NCBI GenBank assembly: GCA_013399115.1
Contig: VXAA01001260.1
Location: forward strand, 1-64,000
DNA from: Anseranas semipalmata
Taxonomy: Eukaryota > Chordata > Aves > Anseriformes > Anseranatidae
Length of the DNA: 64,000 nucleotides
Direction of reading: 5' to 3'
The position numbers were made by a program, and so were the translations under genes. The first letter of the stretch is position 1. Each line of letters opens with the position of its first letter. Below are positions 11,816 to 22,617 of the stretch, piece by piece. The notes under the pieces were generated by a model. The model worked only from the letters and a program-made list of their open reading frames with translations. It was not told the DNA's origin and searched no databases.

Positions 11816-12400
11816 CCCAAGTGTGGTCCTTCAGGGGCTAGAAAACACCTTGATCCTTCTCTGACTTTTCTGGTGTTCAGTGGATAATGGTTGGAATAGA
11901 TTGCTTCATTGCCTGTGGATAATTATATTACTCCTACAATTGTGATATATTGATGATACAGAAGATGTATGTATATTACAGACCACACTGTACACAAAAT
12001 TGTAAGCTGATAAACGTTCAACAACTAAGGAACACCTCTTACTGGCCCTGGCCACTGCCAGAGTCTTTGTTTCTCTGCTCCAAATTATTACTTTATTTTG
12101 ATCCCCTGCCATCCTTAACTATCATGTCTCATTCAGTACACAGGATGGATGGATGGATGGATGGATGCAAAGATAGGGGATGTATAACTAGCATGAACAG
12201 GCATCCAATATTTTTCTTCACACTCTCTCCTGGGAAATTTTTTAAATTTTTTTAAACTTTTTTTTTTTTTTTTTAACTTTCTGAAGCAAAGATGTGGAAA
12301 GGCTGGGGGGTGGAGATTTGATTTTTATTTATGTAAATCAGTATTTTAACTATTTCTCATCATCAGATGAACTATTTTATCTGAATTTTTCTAAAACTAT
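11816..12400. other. No gene seen
   Basis: Holds the (GGAT)n run and a poly(T) of about 14 to 16 near 12260. Nothing else recognised. Confidence 0.45.
12142..12166. repeat. (GGAT)n microsatellite, about 6 units
   Basis: A perfect tetranucleotide run follows CACA. It is the only ordered repeat between the LTR-like block and the next CR1. Confidence 0.9.
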
Positions 12401-13370
12401 TCACAGAATCACGGAATCACAGAATGGTTGAGGTTGGAAGGGACCTCTGGAGATCATCTAGTCCAATCCCCTGCCAAGCAGGGTCACCTAGAACATGTTG
12501 CACAGGATTGCATCCAGGCGGGTTTTGAATATCTCCAGAGAAGGAGACTCCACAACCTCTCTGGGCAACCTGTTCCAGTGCTCTGTCACCCTCACAGTAA
12601 AGAAGTGTTTTCTAATATTCAGTCGGAACTTCCTGTGTTTCAGTTTGTGCCCGTTGCCTCTTGTCCTGTCTCTGGGCACAACTGAAAAGAGTCCAGCCCC
12701 ATCCTCTTGACACCCTCCCGTCAGATATTTGTACACATTGATAAGATCCCCTCTCAGTCTTCTCTTCTCCAGGCTAAACAGGCCCAGCTCACTCAGCCTC
12801 TCCTCGTAGGAGAGATGCTCCAGTTCCCTCATCACCTTCGTAGCCCTCCTCTGGACCCGCTCCAGGAGCTCCACATCCCTCTTGTACTGGGGAGCCCAGA
12901 ACTGGACACAAAACTCCAGGTGAGGCCTCACCAGGGCTGAGTAGAGGGGGAGGATCACCTCTCTTGCCCTGCTGGCACCACTCCTCCTAATGCATCCCAG
13001 GATCCCATTGGCCTTCTTGGCCACAAGGGCACACTGCTGGCTCATGGATAACCTGCTGTCCACCAGGACTCCCAGGTCCTTCTCTGCAGGGCTGCTTTCC
13101 AGCAGGTCAGCTCCCAACCTGTACTGGTGCATGGGGTTATTCCTCCCTAGGTGCAGGACCCTGCACTTGCCTTTGTTGAACTTCATGAAGTTCCTCACTG
13201 CCCAATGCTCCAGCCTGTCCAGGTCCCTCTGAATGGCAGCACAGCCCTCTGGGGTATCAGCCACTTCTCTGAGTTTTGTGTCATCAGCAAACTTGCTGAG
13301 GGTGCATTCTATTCCATCATCCAGGTCATTGATGAAAAAGTTGAACAGGATTGGACCCAGTACGGACGGA
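12401..13370 (-). mobile_element. CR1 LINE, 5'-truncated, 3' end complete
   Basis: Minus-strand CR1 truncated within the RT domain: homology starts abruptly at SVLGP (about 13368) and runs to the 3' tail near 12401-12425, where GATTCTGTGA-type units are visible in reverse. It holds the RT active site, the C-terminal domain and the 3' UTR. The abrupt 5' end with a complete 3' end is the standard result of target-primed reverse transcription. This is one of the least damaged copies in the window. Confidence 0.97.
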
Positions 13371-13408
13371 TTCAGCCAAAGGAAGATACCTGCCATAGTA
13401 TTTTTCAC
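12488..13408 (-). pseudogene. CR1 ORF2 fragment, uninterrupted about 300-codon frame
   Basis: The frame from Met at 13408 to the stop at 12490-12488 gives 306 residues. Residues 1-14 come from flanking DNA upstream of the truncation point; true CR1 begins at about residue 15. FADD, the RT active site, is at residues 40-43 and intact. Then come [25 protein letters not shown], a KDLGVLVD block, [24 protein letters not shown], the [12 protein letters not shown] region and the terminal [11 protein letters not shown] block before the natural stop. No frameshift or stop is visible across nearly 290 CR1 codons. The endonuclease and the N-terminal half of RT are missing, so it cannot be an active enzyme. 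It is not a host gene. Confidence 0.93.
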
Positions 13409-15180
13409 ATAAATGGTTTACATTTGTAATATTGTAAATCTTTAAATACCAGGATGTGTAACATGGCAGTCCTTCCAGACCCTTCATCCCCTAGCTGCTT
13501 GCTCAGTTTACTTCCAAGCAGTGTTGATAAAAACTCAGAATTTCCTTCTCTCGGGAAACCCTTTTACTGTTTTTAAAGGTCTTTTCAGTAAAGCAGAAAG
13601 AAAACTGAATTTTAAAAATATTTCCATGGTAAGGATTTTTTCTTTCTAGGTGTTTAAAGGTAGTCATCTGCAAATACTTGGCAAAGATCGTAGCTGGATC
13701 CTCCCTGGAGCTGGGCACCCTCTTCAGAGAATGTGAATGTAGGGCCCAATTTTGACAAACAGCTTCATGGTTAAGACCCTCACTCAAAGGGCAGATCTGA
13801 TTTCTCTCTGAGGGATTCACCCTCAAAGCTCTTATTTCCCAGAGGAGTACCTCTAGGCTAAACTCATCATTACAGAGCAGAGGAAGCATCCAATCATTAC
13901 CTGACACAAAAGGAATAAACAACTGGGTGAGCGAGGAAGAGGTCTGTCCTGTTCAATGAGAATAAGTAGAAGGGTGGCTGTAACTCCCTGTTGCTACTGC
14001 CTGGCATGGCTCTCCTGCCATCCTATTATTTGATGCAGTCACTTCCAGCTGGGAAGGTCAGAAAACCCTGAGTGCGTTTCCAAGGCTGACTAATGCCTGA
14101 TATAATATAACACTATTCTCACACAGGTAAGCTTCATCTGAATTGAGTCCCAAAAGTAGATTTTAGCACTACAACAGGACAAGATTTGGAAAAAAAAAAA
14201 AAAAAAAGCCTTCATTTTTTTCATCTGGATAGGTTGTGAATGCTGCATCTGTGAATGGCAATGAGCAGATCAAAGGACTAATCAAGTCAGGCTTCCCTGT
14301 TAGCTAAATAATAGGTTGGTGAAGCTAAAATTCTCTAAATAAACCTGATATACTTTTATAAATTTCCACAAGCAGGAATTTTAACATGTGTGCCTAACTC
14401 TTCGTCTTTGGTAAGTCATGAAAAATGATAGGTAGATGGTTAACAGTCAGTGCCAGAATCAACGTTCTTTCTTTTCCTAGAAGCTGAAGATTTAAAGATT
14501 TTCCCATCAGAGGGATTTATGCAAGGATTTATGGATTCTGCAAGAGTTGGCCTACCCTATATTATTCCTCTGTCTTTTGGAAATTTTATTTTTAAATAAC
14601 TATTTTTTAAAGTACAAAAATAGAGAGCACTTCTTGACAAAGCATATGAGACCACATTGTAGGTGTGCTCATTATGTTTTCATTTTATTTAGCAATTTTG
14701 CAGAGTTGTTATAATACTTATCACTGTAAGAGCTGCTAATTAACACAAACTGCATATAGTAGTAATAATTATTTGATCAATAATGAAACCTAACTGCACT
14801 AAATACATGCATTCAGAGCTCTAGAAATTCCTATTCAAATTAGTTTCTCTTCTCTGGCAGCTGTTTCTGCTTTCCCTCACCTTAACAACAATGACCTGGA
14901 AAGCATGACTCTTGATCCATTCAATTGTGAACGACATCAGAATTATGTCTTGATCTATTTATTTGAAAGAGGATTATGTTTTATTATCTCTTCTGAAACA
15001 TTTGAAAGGGAGATAAACACTGTAAAAATTTTATGAATGGTGAGAGTAAGAAAATGTGAGTCCTCAATGGCACTGCTTTGTCATGCAAAAATTAACTGTG
15101 ATCAGGTTATCACAATTAATATTGGTAATAAAAAGGTAGGAGCTCAAGATCAGATAGGAAAAAAAGTTGAAGAATACTCA
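13371..15180. other. No gene seen
   Basis: A 139-codon minus-strand frame (13922-13503) shows no recognised motif. A poly(A) run of 18 lies at 14190-14207. No CR1 piece recognised. Confidence 0.45.
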
Positions 15181-15189
15181 TCCAACTAG

Positions 15190-16460
15190 GATGTTGTCAA
15201 ATCAGCCGTCCCTGCTGTAATTCACCTGAGGCCACTTACAAAACTGACTAAAACAAATTCCAGGCTACTAAAGATTGCATTTGATAACCCACTGGGGAAG
15301 CGATGAAGTTTTGAGAGCCTGGAAAATAGCAGATACATAGCCTATCTTTAGAAATGGGAAAAAGAAAGAGTAAGGGATTGAAGAGGAATCATCTTAACTT
15401 CAGTTCCTGGAAAAGTACTGGAACAATAATCAACTGAACTATTTGTAAGCACTTGGAAGATAACAGGGAGGAGAGTAAAAGCCAACATGAGTTTGTTGAG
15501 AATAAACCTCTCCAAAATAGTCTCACTTCTACTTACAACAGAGCAGGAGGCCTTGTGGACAGAAGACAGCCAATAGATGCCAGATATCTCTCGACTTTAG
15601 TCAGAATTTTGACACTTTCTCATGTAACTTTCTCATAAGCAATTCTAAGAAATACGGTCTTAGTAAACTATAGTAACATTAGTGCAAGACCAAATGGTTA
15701 TTGTAAGCAGGGTTTTGGTTTGTCTTAGGTGTTCGAATAGATATTCTTCTTGTTTACAGACAACACCAAATTGGGAAAACCCTCAAGAACACTGGAAAGC
15801 AGTACTACAAACCTCACAAATTGGAAACAGAGTCCAAAAAAAAAAAAAAAAAAGAAATAGGAAGTAGTTCAATAAACATACTTAGGCAGATTGAATATTC
15901 TGTGTAAATAGTCTGTCTGATCAATAGGTTGGGCAGCAATTCTTCAGGAAAAACTCAGAGGGTTATAATACATTACAAACTGTGCATGAAACAACAATGT
16001 CATGTGGCTGGGGAAAAAGGCAATTATAAACAGCAATTTCATCTATAAGGTACGTCTACTCAATATGATAAGACCACAGCAGGAACACAATGTTACGTTT
16101 TTGAGGTCTTTTTTTTTTCAAGGGATATATATGGACCAGCTGGAAAAAGTACAAAGAAGAAGAATGTTCAGAGGTGTAGAAAGCATGATCTATGGAAAAT
16201 GTATGCCAAAGGAATTTGAATTTTTTAGACTGGAGAATGGGTAACTGGAGGGGGTGATAACACTCTTTGAATATGTAAAAGGTAATAAATAGTACAAACT
16301 GTTTTCTCTGTCCTCAGCAGGCTGGGTTTGTAGGTGCTCTAGCAGAGACTCAAGTGATCAAACTTTGCAAGTGAGCAAAATGAGGACTAGAACAGGCTAT
16401 CCCAGGACATTGTGGACTCTGCTACTGGGTATTTTGAAGACCAACATTAGATAATCATAT
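15190..16460 (+). mobile_element. Ancient CR1/L3-like LINE relic
   Basis: A badly decayed ORF2 can be followed for about 1.25 kb. Blocks in order: HEFVENKPLQNSL (near 15490, cf. HGFxKNKSCxTNL), a LVDRRQPIDARYL block then DFSQNFDTFS (near 15595, cf. DFSKAFDTVSH), FTDNTKLGK (near 15757, active site FADD changed to FTDN), MDQLEKVQRR (16131), then a shrunken C-terminal part and 3' UTR-like DNA near 16390 (GAACAGGCTATCCCAGGA). Frames change many times and a poly(A) expansion sits at 15838-15853. The wording of the blocks is closer to the old CR1/L3 group shared with turtles and mammals than to the younger avian CR1 copies here. Confidence 0.75.
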
Positions 16461-17090
16461 GCCAAGAATGTTTTGCGTATAGCCGGTCTTCTTGTGGCGA
16501 AGGATTCAGTGACCACGTGTGGTTTCTTCCAGTCTATTTCCAATGGGCTATGATAAATATAACAACAAAACACTGTGTTTGGCCCCTTTCCTTCTCTATG
16601 TGGATAATTCTTCTGAAATAGGAGATTTTCATAGTATCTTGTTGCTAAAGAAACCACATTTCAGGCAAGGAAAATGGGGCAGTTGAAAACATCGAAAATG
16701 TCCTCAGTACCTGCTATGTTACACTTACAAAGAAAACAAAATGTTCCCAAACTAAAGAGTACAGCACATAGTTTGGTTAGTCAATTTGGATGTGGTTTTA
16801 AATGAAAAGTTAAGTACCACATACTTAGTGGTAGCTTCTTATAAACTTCTGGGTATTTATTAACCATTAGCAACAATTGGGCTGTATTGTTGAGGTATTC
16901 TTCTATAGCAAGGATTCATCATTCCAAGATCATAAACCACCATAAAGAATGAGAGACAATGTTCATGGGAAGCCTCTGGCTTAATTTTTCAGTCAATATT
17001 TTAAATATATTTTTATAGTTATCTCATTACTCAACAGAAATGTTAATGTTTATTACATCCTCTCCATTGCCTTTGTAGGTTTTACTGAAG
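16461..17090. other. No gene seen
   Basis: AT-rich DNA between two LINE relics. An 86-codon minus-strand frame has no recognised motif. Confidence 0.45.
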
Positions 17091-17127
17091 TTTATAATGC
17101 AACCCAACACATCAATGCACCTACAGA

Positions 17128-17715
17128 ATGCTGCTTCAGAAGAGGGTCAGTGCCCTCATAGTAGAGGAGATGCCGGGACCTGTGTCCACAAAGCCTTTGA
17201 GCTGGTGGCACCTGAGCCCTGCAGCAGCACTGAGAGGCAGAAGCAGGAGACTTCCTGTTGAGGGACAGATGTCCTTGTCTGCCCACCTGCCTGGGGAGGT
17301 TTGCTGCATGCAAAGAGCTTGGATCAGGGATGTTCTGGAGAGGCTAACAAGACTTGTCCAGCCCTGGAACTGCTATTCCATGCTGCTCTTCTGTAGGTAC
17401 AACAATGATATTGACAGTATTGTCAAGGACCTGAAACTTATCAAGTGTGACTGTATGGCTCCAGAGGTGATGGTCAAGGTTAAGGAGGACACAGTGGTTT
17501 CTCATCAATCCTGCAGGTGAGGGGGAAGGACTTGAGGAGAACTGGAAGAACTCTGCAAGTAAACAGCTGTGTTCACAGCTGGTTTCTTCACAACAAGGAT
17601 TCAACTTTTACAACCTTGGCACCCCCTCTGAGGACCAAGTACTTCTTGGAAGAGATGGGATCCACCTAAGTGGAGCAACATGCTGGCCAGCTTTGTGAGG
17701 AGATGTTTAAACTAG
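17128..17715 (+). pseudogene. CR1 ORF1 relic, esterase-like (SGNH) C-terminal domain
   Basis: CR1-like elements are known to encode an esterase of the SGNH/GDSL type in ORF1. Here a 130-codon frame (17128-17517) holds GEVCCMQRAWIRDVLERL and then YNND at residues 91-94, in the place of the GTND block of these enzymes; the block Asn is kept, the Gly is lost. After a frame change, LLGRDGIHLS (DGIH codons 17654-17665) matches the DxxH block that carries the catalytic Asp and His. After a second frame change, LASFVRRCLN and a TAG at 17713-17715 give the usual ORF1 C-terminus. The block I GDS motif is not readable. Two frameshifts and missing residues mean no working protein. Confidence 0.75.
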
Positions 17716-17924
17716 GAGAAATGAGGGAGGGAAAGAATGATCAACAATGAAGTGAGGATATGGTAGAGTGTTTGGCAAGCAAATCATGCAGGGTGATATG
17801 AACATAGCAGGGCACAAACAATCCAGGAGGTTTCTGAAGTGCATTGATGACACCTTCCTGACACAGGTGGGGGACACAGGAGCTTACATGGCTATATGCT
17901 ATGCTGGACATGAAAAGCTAAAAA

Positions 17925-18505
17925 AGCCGCGGTCCACCTGGAGTTGAATATGCTGGGGGATGTGAAAGGCGACAAGAAGGGCTTCTACAAGTACATCAGC
18001 AGCAAAAGGAAAACCAGGGAAAATTGAACAGGGCAAGGGAATTTGTGACAAGGGATCTGGAAAAGTCCAAGGTAGTAAATGCCTTCTTGACTTTAATCTC
18101 TACTGGTACGACAGGCCTTCAGGAATCCCAGACCTATAAGACCAAAATAAAAGTCTACAGTCATGTTAGGAAACACTTAAGCTACTGGAGAAAGAACAAC
18201 AAAGGGCCACAAAGATGATTAAGGGACTGGAGCATCTCTCCCATGTGAAAAGGATGAGAGAGCTGGGACTGTTCAGCCTAGAGAAGAGAAGGCTTAGGGG
18301 GGACCTTATCAATGTGTACAAATATCTGATGGAGTACAGATATCTGGAGGGAGTAAAGAAGATGGAGCAAGGCTCATTTCAGTGGTGCCAGTGCCAGCAC
18401 AAGAAGCAATGGGCAAAAACTGAAAACCAGAAGGTTCCCTCTGAACATAAGGAAACACTTCCCTCTGAACATCAGGAAGCATTTCTTCACTGTGAGGCTG
18501 ACTGA
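17925..18505 (+). pseudogene. CR1 ORF2 remnants joined by a large deletion
   Basis: The first piece reads LNMLGDVKGDKKGFYKYIS then KRKTREN and, after a frame shift, FVTRDLEKSKVVNAFLT and TGLQESQ, which is the linker upstream of RT in CR1 ORF2. It jumps directly (about 18140-18185) to [20 protein letters not shown] and the [16 protein letters not shown] block of the C-terminus. All RT catalytic blocks are missing. Two short local duplications disturb the C-terminal part (TACARATATCTGRWGG at 18317-18350 and CCCTCTGAACAT plus AGGAA at 18438-18480). Confidence 0.8.
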
Positions 18506-18660
18506 GCACTAGCACAGGTTGCCCAGAGAGGTTGTGGAGTCTCCCTCCTTGGAGTTATTCAAAACATGACTGGACACAGTCCTGGGCAACCTGCTGTTAT
18601 TGAGTCTGCTCTGAGCAGAGGGTTGAACTACTCAGTAGCTTGAGGTCCCTTCCAACCTTC

Positions 18661-21255
18661 TTAGGAGAAGGATTCAATAGCTTCAAATTCCAAGCTTGTT
18701 ACCAGCAGCTTTCACATTTGGTTATGAGCATATTAAGATTTGAAAAAATAATTATACTTGATTAAATTGACCTTTTATATTGGCCCTTGTTTTCCTTTTT
18801 CCTCTTAAAAATAAGGTATAAACTTCCATCATAGTAAATCAGAGGTAACATTAGAGCCTAAGTTTAGAGCTCTTTTAAATGTACATATAGCACTAGACAC
18901 AATCACTTAGCTCTAAAGAGACTTATTTCTGATCTCAAGGGTCTTGCCAATTCGTGACAAATGTGTTAAAAAAAACAAACAAACAAACCTTCAAAGTATC
19001 TCTTCACAACAGGATGATACCCAGTGAATGTGTTTCAGAACATTCCCTTTTGATTGCTGCATGGAAATTTGTATCCCCTAAATTACTTTCTTATAGTATT
19101 TAAGTAAAATTCTCACTCCATAACTCAGCTAGTCCATGGTTCTCATATTCATTAAGAAATGCAGGGGTTTGTTTGTATGTCACATGAAATCCTCCTTCTC
19201 TCTCTATTTAAAAAGCTGGCACCCTAATCCAGAACACAGCAATCATTTAGAAATTTCCTGTAACACTGGTATTAAATCGGTTTTCAGTAACAACTAATAA
19301 GTCAAGTTTCTTCAAGAATATTCTTTAAAAAGGTTCATAAAGACAGTGTTTTATTCTGTTGAGAAAAAGTATAAGAGGAAAACAGCATAAAAATATAACA
19401 AAAGTATAACATAAGGTGGAAGCTAGAATCTAAAGACAGCAACTTGGGCAAAAGATAGCATGCTATTTTGACAGGGGAGGGTTAATGAACACTGAAATAA
19501 GTTTCTGGTTGGCAGGCAGTATTTTCTGTCATGAGCATCTCTAAAGCAAGACTAAGTAGCTTCTGGGGTAAGTTGCAGATATAATGAAGCAATCTGTAGG
19601 TGCATAAATTAGCAATTTAATGTGCTGTAGAGGTTCTCTTTGTGCACATTTGCCTTTGGGCTCAATCTCAGAAATGAAGTACTTTTCCTTCTGATGAAGG
19701 GCATACAACAGTGTGCCAATGAAATCACCCCAATTGCGATGGGGACACAACTCCAGCAGTTAACTCTGTACATGTGTCGGACACGCCTAAGACCGCTGTC
19801 TGGAAATAACTTCATTACCAGAAAAGATGCTTGTGGGCACGTGGTCCAGGAACCATAACAGACCACAGTAAATCAAACCCTCTTCATTCTCTCTTTGTGC
19901 TTTAGAAGCATCCAGTAAGCAAAATGCTATGATCTATTTGGGCCTGGAACAAATGTCAGCTGGATTCATTATGTGCTGCGCTCTCTGATAGCCCTCAGAG
20001 CCAGGTTTCCTGAAGGGGAAGAGGTATGACATTTTCTTGTTTTCTTTGACAATTAATATCTTTCTGATGATCCAGAATGCCATGCAAGCTCTGAAATCTA
20101 TTTCTCATGGAGCCTTGTAGCATTTTCTGCACATCAGCTGCGGTGGATGGTGTTATGTCATCAGTAAGTCATTGCACTACTACTTATAGAGTTCAGCGTA
20201 GAAAATGTGACTCAATGAGTCATCAGTAACAACTCGGGTTTTACATACAGTGCTTCTTGTGAAATCAGAAGTTTCCTGTGCCGTCACAGCAACTTTGTTT
20301 TCATTTCATGGGTGATTATAAATAGGTTTGTTCAAGTCATTTTGCGATTGCCCTATTTTTTGCAAAGCAGATTTTCTGAAGGCTTTCAAGCCCAACTTCT
20401 AGTGACAGCTAGTCTGATAATTAATTTAAAAGTTTTTTATATCCTTCTTGAATTTCAGTCATCCCTCCACAAGCAAAGTCAACAAAGCAGGTTCCACTGA
20501 TCTTTCTTGTATGACGTCAACAAATGATTTAACACACTTGTTTGGAACCAGGTTATGCAAAATTGATATTTTTGTTCACGCTTCTTTTTGCTTCTCCAAG
20601 GTGTTACAAAGTCATTTCTCTTAGTCATCTTCAGTCTCCCTGCAATGACTCTTTAGACAACATAGTTACTGAAGATTAGAATATGGAAAAACATGTAAAC
20701 TTTTCATGGAATTTCTCTACTTTGATTCCTGGTATTTGAAGTACCGGTATTTGTGTGAGTCTCTACTTTGTCATTTACTCAGATGAATACATTCTTCAGT
20801 TAATTTGCACTATGCTATTCACCAAATATGCAAGTTCCAGTCTTGATAGAACAATATTTTCCTTTTTTATTTCTTTGCCACGATTTGAACACTGTTTAAT
20901 ATGCTCCTGCTGATTCAGAGCCATAGTCCAAGTTATGGCATCATTTCCATCTGCAGCATGTCTGTCTTTTTCCTGTGGAACACTTCTGGTACCATGAGAA
21001 ATGTTATTATCCAATAATATATCAGATGTACTCACTGACAATGTAAAAATATATACATGTAAAAATTGGAAACAGTGTTTACAAAAGCGGGAGAGTCAGA
21101 TTCTGCCACCAGCTGAACAGAAGATAATGAGCTGAGTCACATAATGAAGCATAACATTCTTCATAGTGGGTGGGAAAAGTTTATGACCTACATGAGTCCC
21201 TGGCTGATAAGTTAGGTACTAGCTTCCCCTTTGTCCCTTAGAAGCATTATGATAT
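18661..21255. other. No gene seen
   Basis: About 2.6 kb of AT-rich DNA with short frames only and a small (AAAC)n run near 18970-18987. A minus-strand stretch at 19866-19541 gives two overlapping frames of 85 and 69 codons without a motif I can name. Confidence 0.45.
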
Positions 21256-21262
21256 CTGATAT

Positions 21263-21585
21263 GTGGCAGAGGCACATCACAACATCTGCACAAGTACTGA
21301 TATCTCTCAGCAAGGACTGAAAGAGTCTCACAAGAACTTTGATCCATATTTAGATATGGTGAGGAAGAACTTTTTCATGATGAGGGTGGTAAGACTCTGG
21401 GACAGGTTGCCCAGAGAAGTTGTGGATGCCCCATCATTGGAAATGTTCAAAGACGAGCTGAACAGGGCTTTGAGCAACTTGATCTAGTGAAAGACGTCCC
21501 TTCCCATGGCAGAGTGGATGATCATCCAGGACTGGATGATCTTTATGGGTCCCTTCCAACCCAAACCATTCTGTGATTCTATGAA
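21263..21585 (+). mobile_element. CR1 3' end fragment
   Basis: A short CR1 piece: the last roughly 50 codons of ORF2 (VRKNFFMMRVVRLWDRLPRE then APSLEMFKDEL, stop TAG at 21485-21487), then about 95 bp of 3' UTR with GGTCCCTTCCAACCCAAACC and a two-unit tail (ATTCTGTG ATTCTATG) ending near 21583. The 5' edge is abrupt or diverged near 21263. It resembles the copy at 8.9-10.0 kb in its ending. Confidence 0.92.
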
Positions 21586-22583
21586 GTCCAGAGGACCCAG
21601 TTGATATACTTATTGAAGAAAATGTGGAAGCAATTGGTAAGTAATATCCTTGAGATGCAATGTACTAAGACCTTATATGGTATTGGCACCAGGAAGACTT
21701 ACTGTGTAGTTGGATATTTAAGAATCAGGCCACTTAACCTTGGTATCAAAATCAGAACAGAAGTCTGGACCTCTATTATTCAAAATCTTGTCCCCATGCT
21801 GCAATAACTATATGAATATTTTTTTTTCTTGCATTTTCTAATGTGTTTGGTATTAACACCAGATCCTCTCCTCATCTATTGAAAAGGGTTTAAAACGAGT
21901 AACTACAGCTTTGTTAAATTATAACAAGTGAAAATCTGGTAAATAGAATTTAAGCAGAATACAACATTTATCACATTTTTTCACACTCACATCCCTGGCA
22001 GTACTTAGCTTCACTTTCCCAGCTTTTTTTTTTTTTTTTTATACACAATCAGAACAGCTTTTACAGTTCTCCTTCATAATTCACTAGCACTACGTGCCAG
22101 TTATGTCCCAATGAAGTTATGGCTTGACTGCTGATCTTGTCAGTGACTGTCATCTTCTTTAAAGCACTAGACCACGATACCTGTCCTCACCAGTACTGTT
22201 GTCATGCAACTGTCACTGTCTACACTGGCAGATTTCTGGGGATGTTTCCTGTGTCAATATGCTGAATCACTCTCATGCTTTCCCAGTGAACTGTGGGAGG
22301 AGTTGGTCTGTTCTGGAAATTCTAGGAAAATGTTGGAGACAGCATTTGCTTAATTTAGTGCATCCACATTAGAATGGACATGTATTAATGGTCTTATGAA
22401 AAGAGCAGCACTCAGCTTGAGCATTTAGCCTGGTCTGAGGGACTGTTTGATTGAGAGATTTATTTGTGCAGCAAAAGAAAGGTTAAAGAGCAGCACTAGT
22501 GCAAGAGTGCAGGCTACCTCTGCCATGAAGGCATAACCTAGAGAAAAGAAGCCTGTAAAAGGGTTGCAAATTGTTAGACTTTG

Positions 22584-22617
<34 letters not shown>
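22584..22617. repeat. (TC)n microsatellite
   Basis: About 12 uninterrupted TC units followed by an interrupted CTCTCTC stretch. It produces Arg-Glu repeats in the minus-strand translation. Confidence 0.9.

Larger units (their letters stand above)
17095..18660 (+). mobile_element. Internally deleted CR1 with ORF1 and both ends of ORF2
   Basis: Three CR1 parts follow in the correct order on one strand: the C-terminal half of ORF1 (to a stop at 17713-17715), the ORF2 linker between endonuclease and RT (about 17925-18140), and the ORF2 C-terminus plus 3' UTR (about 18180-18655). Nearly the whole endonuclease and the whole RT domain are absent, so this copy is about 1.6 kb where a full CR1 is several kb. 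The 3' end has GAGGTCCCTTCCAACC but no clear tail repeat. This is the only copy in the window that reaches ORF1. Confidence 0.85.

Noticed and set aside
11248..11820. 190-codon minus-strand frame
   Set aside because: No recognisable domain, GC-richer DNA and AATAAA signals on the other strand; more likely repeat-derived than a gene.
12488..13408. 306-codon frame as a host gene
   Set aside because: It has the CR1 RT active site and C-terminal blocks and is followed by the CR1 3' UTR and tail, so it belongs to the retrotransposon.
12428..13429. Plus-strand frames of 70-92 codons opposite the CR1 at 12.4-13.4 kb
   Set aside because: Antisense shadows of the CR1 ORF2 fragment.
13503..13922. 139-codon minus-strand frame
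   Set aside because: No motif, no supporting splice or start context, ordinary AT-rich DNA.
19541..19866. Two overlapping minus-strand frames that looked faintly membrane-protein-like
   Set aside because: The hydrophobic stretch is short, the two frames conflict, and stops split any combined reading.
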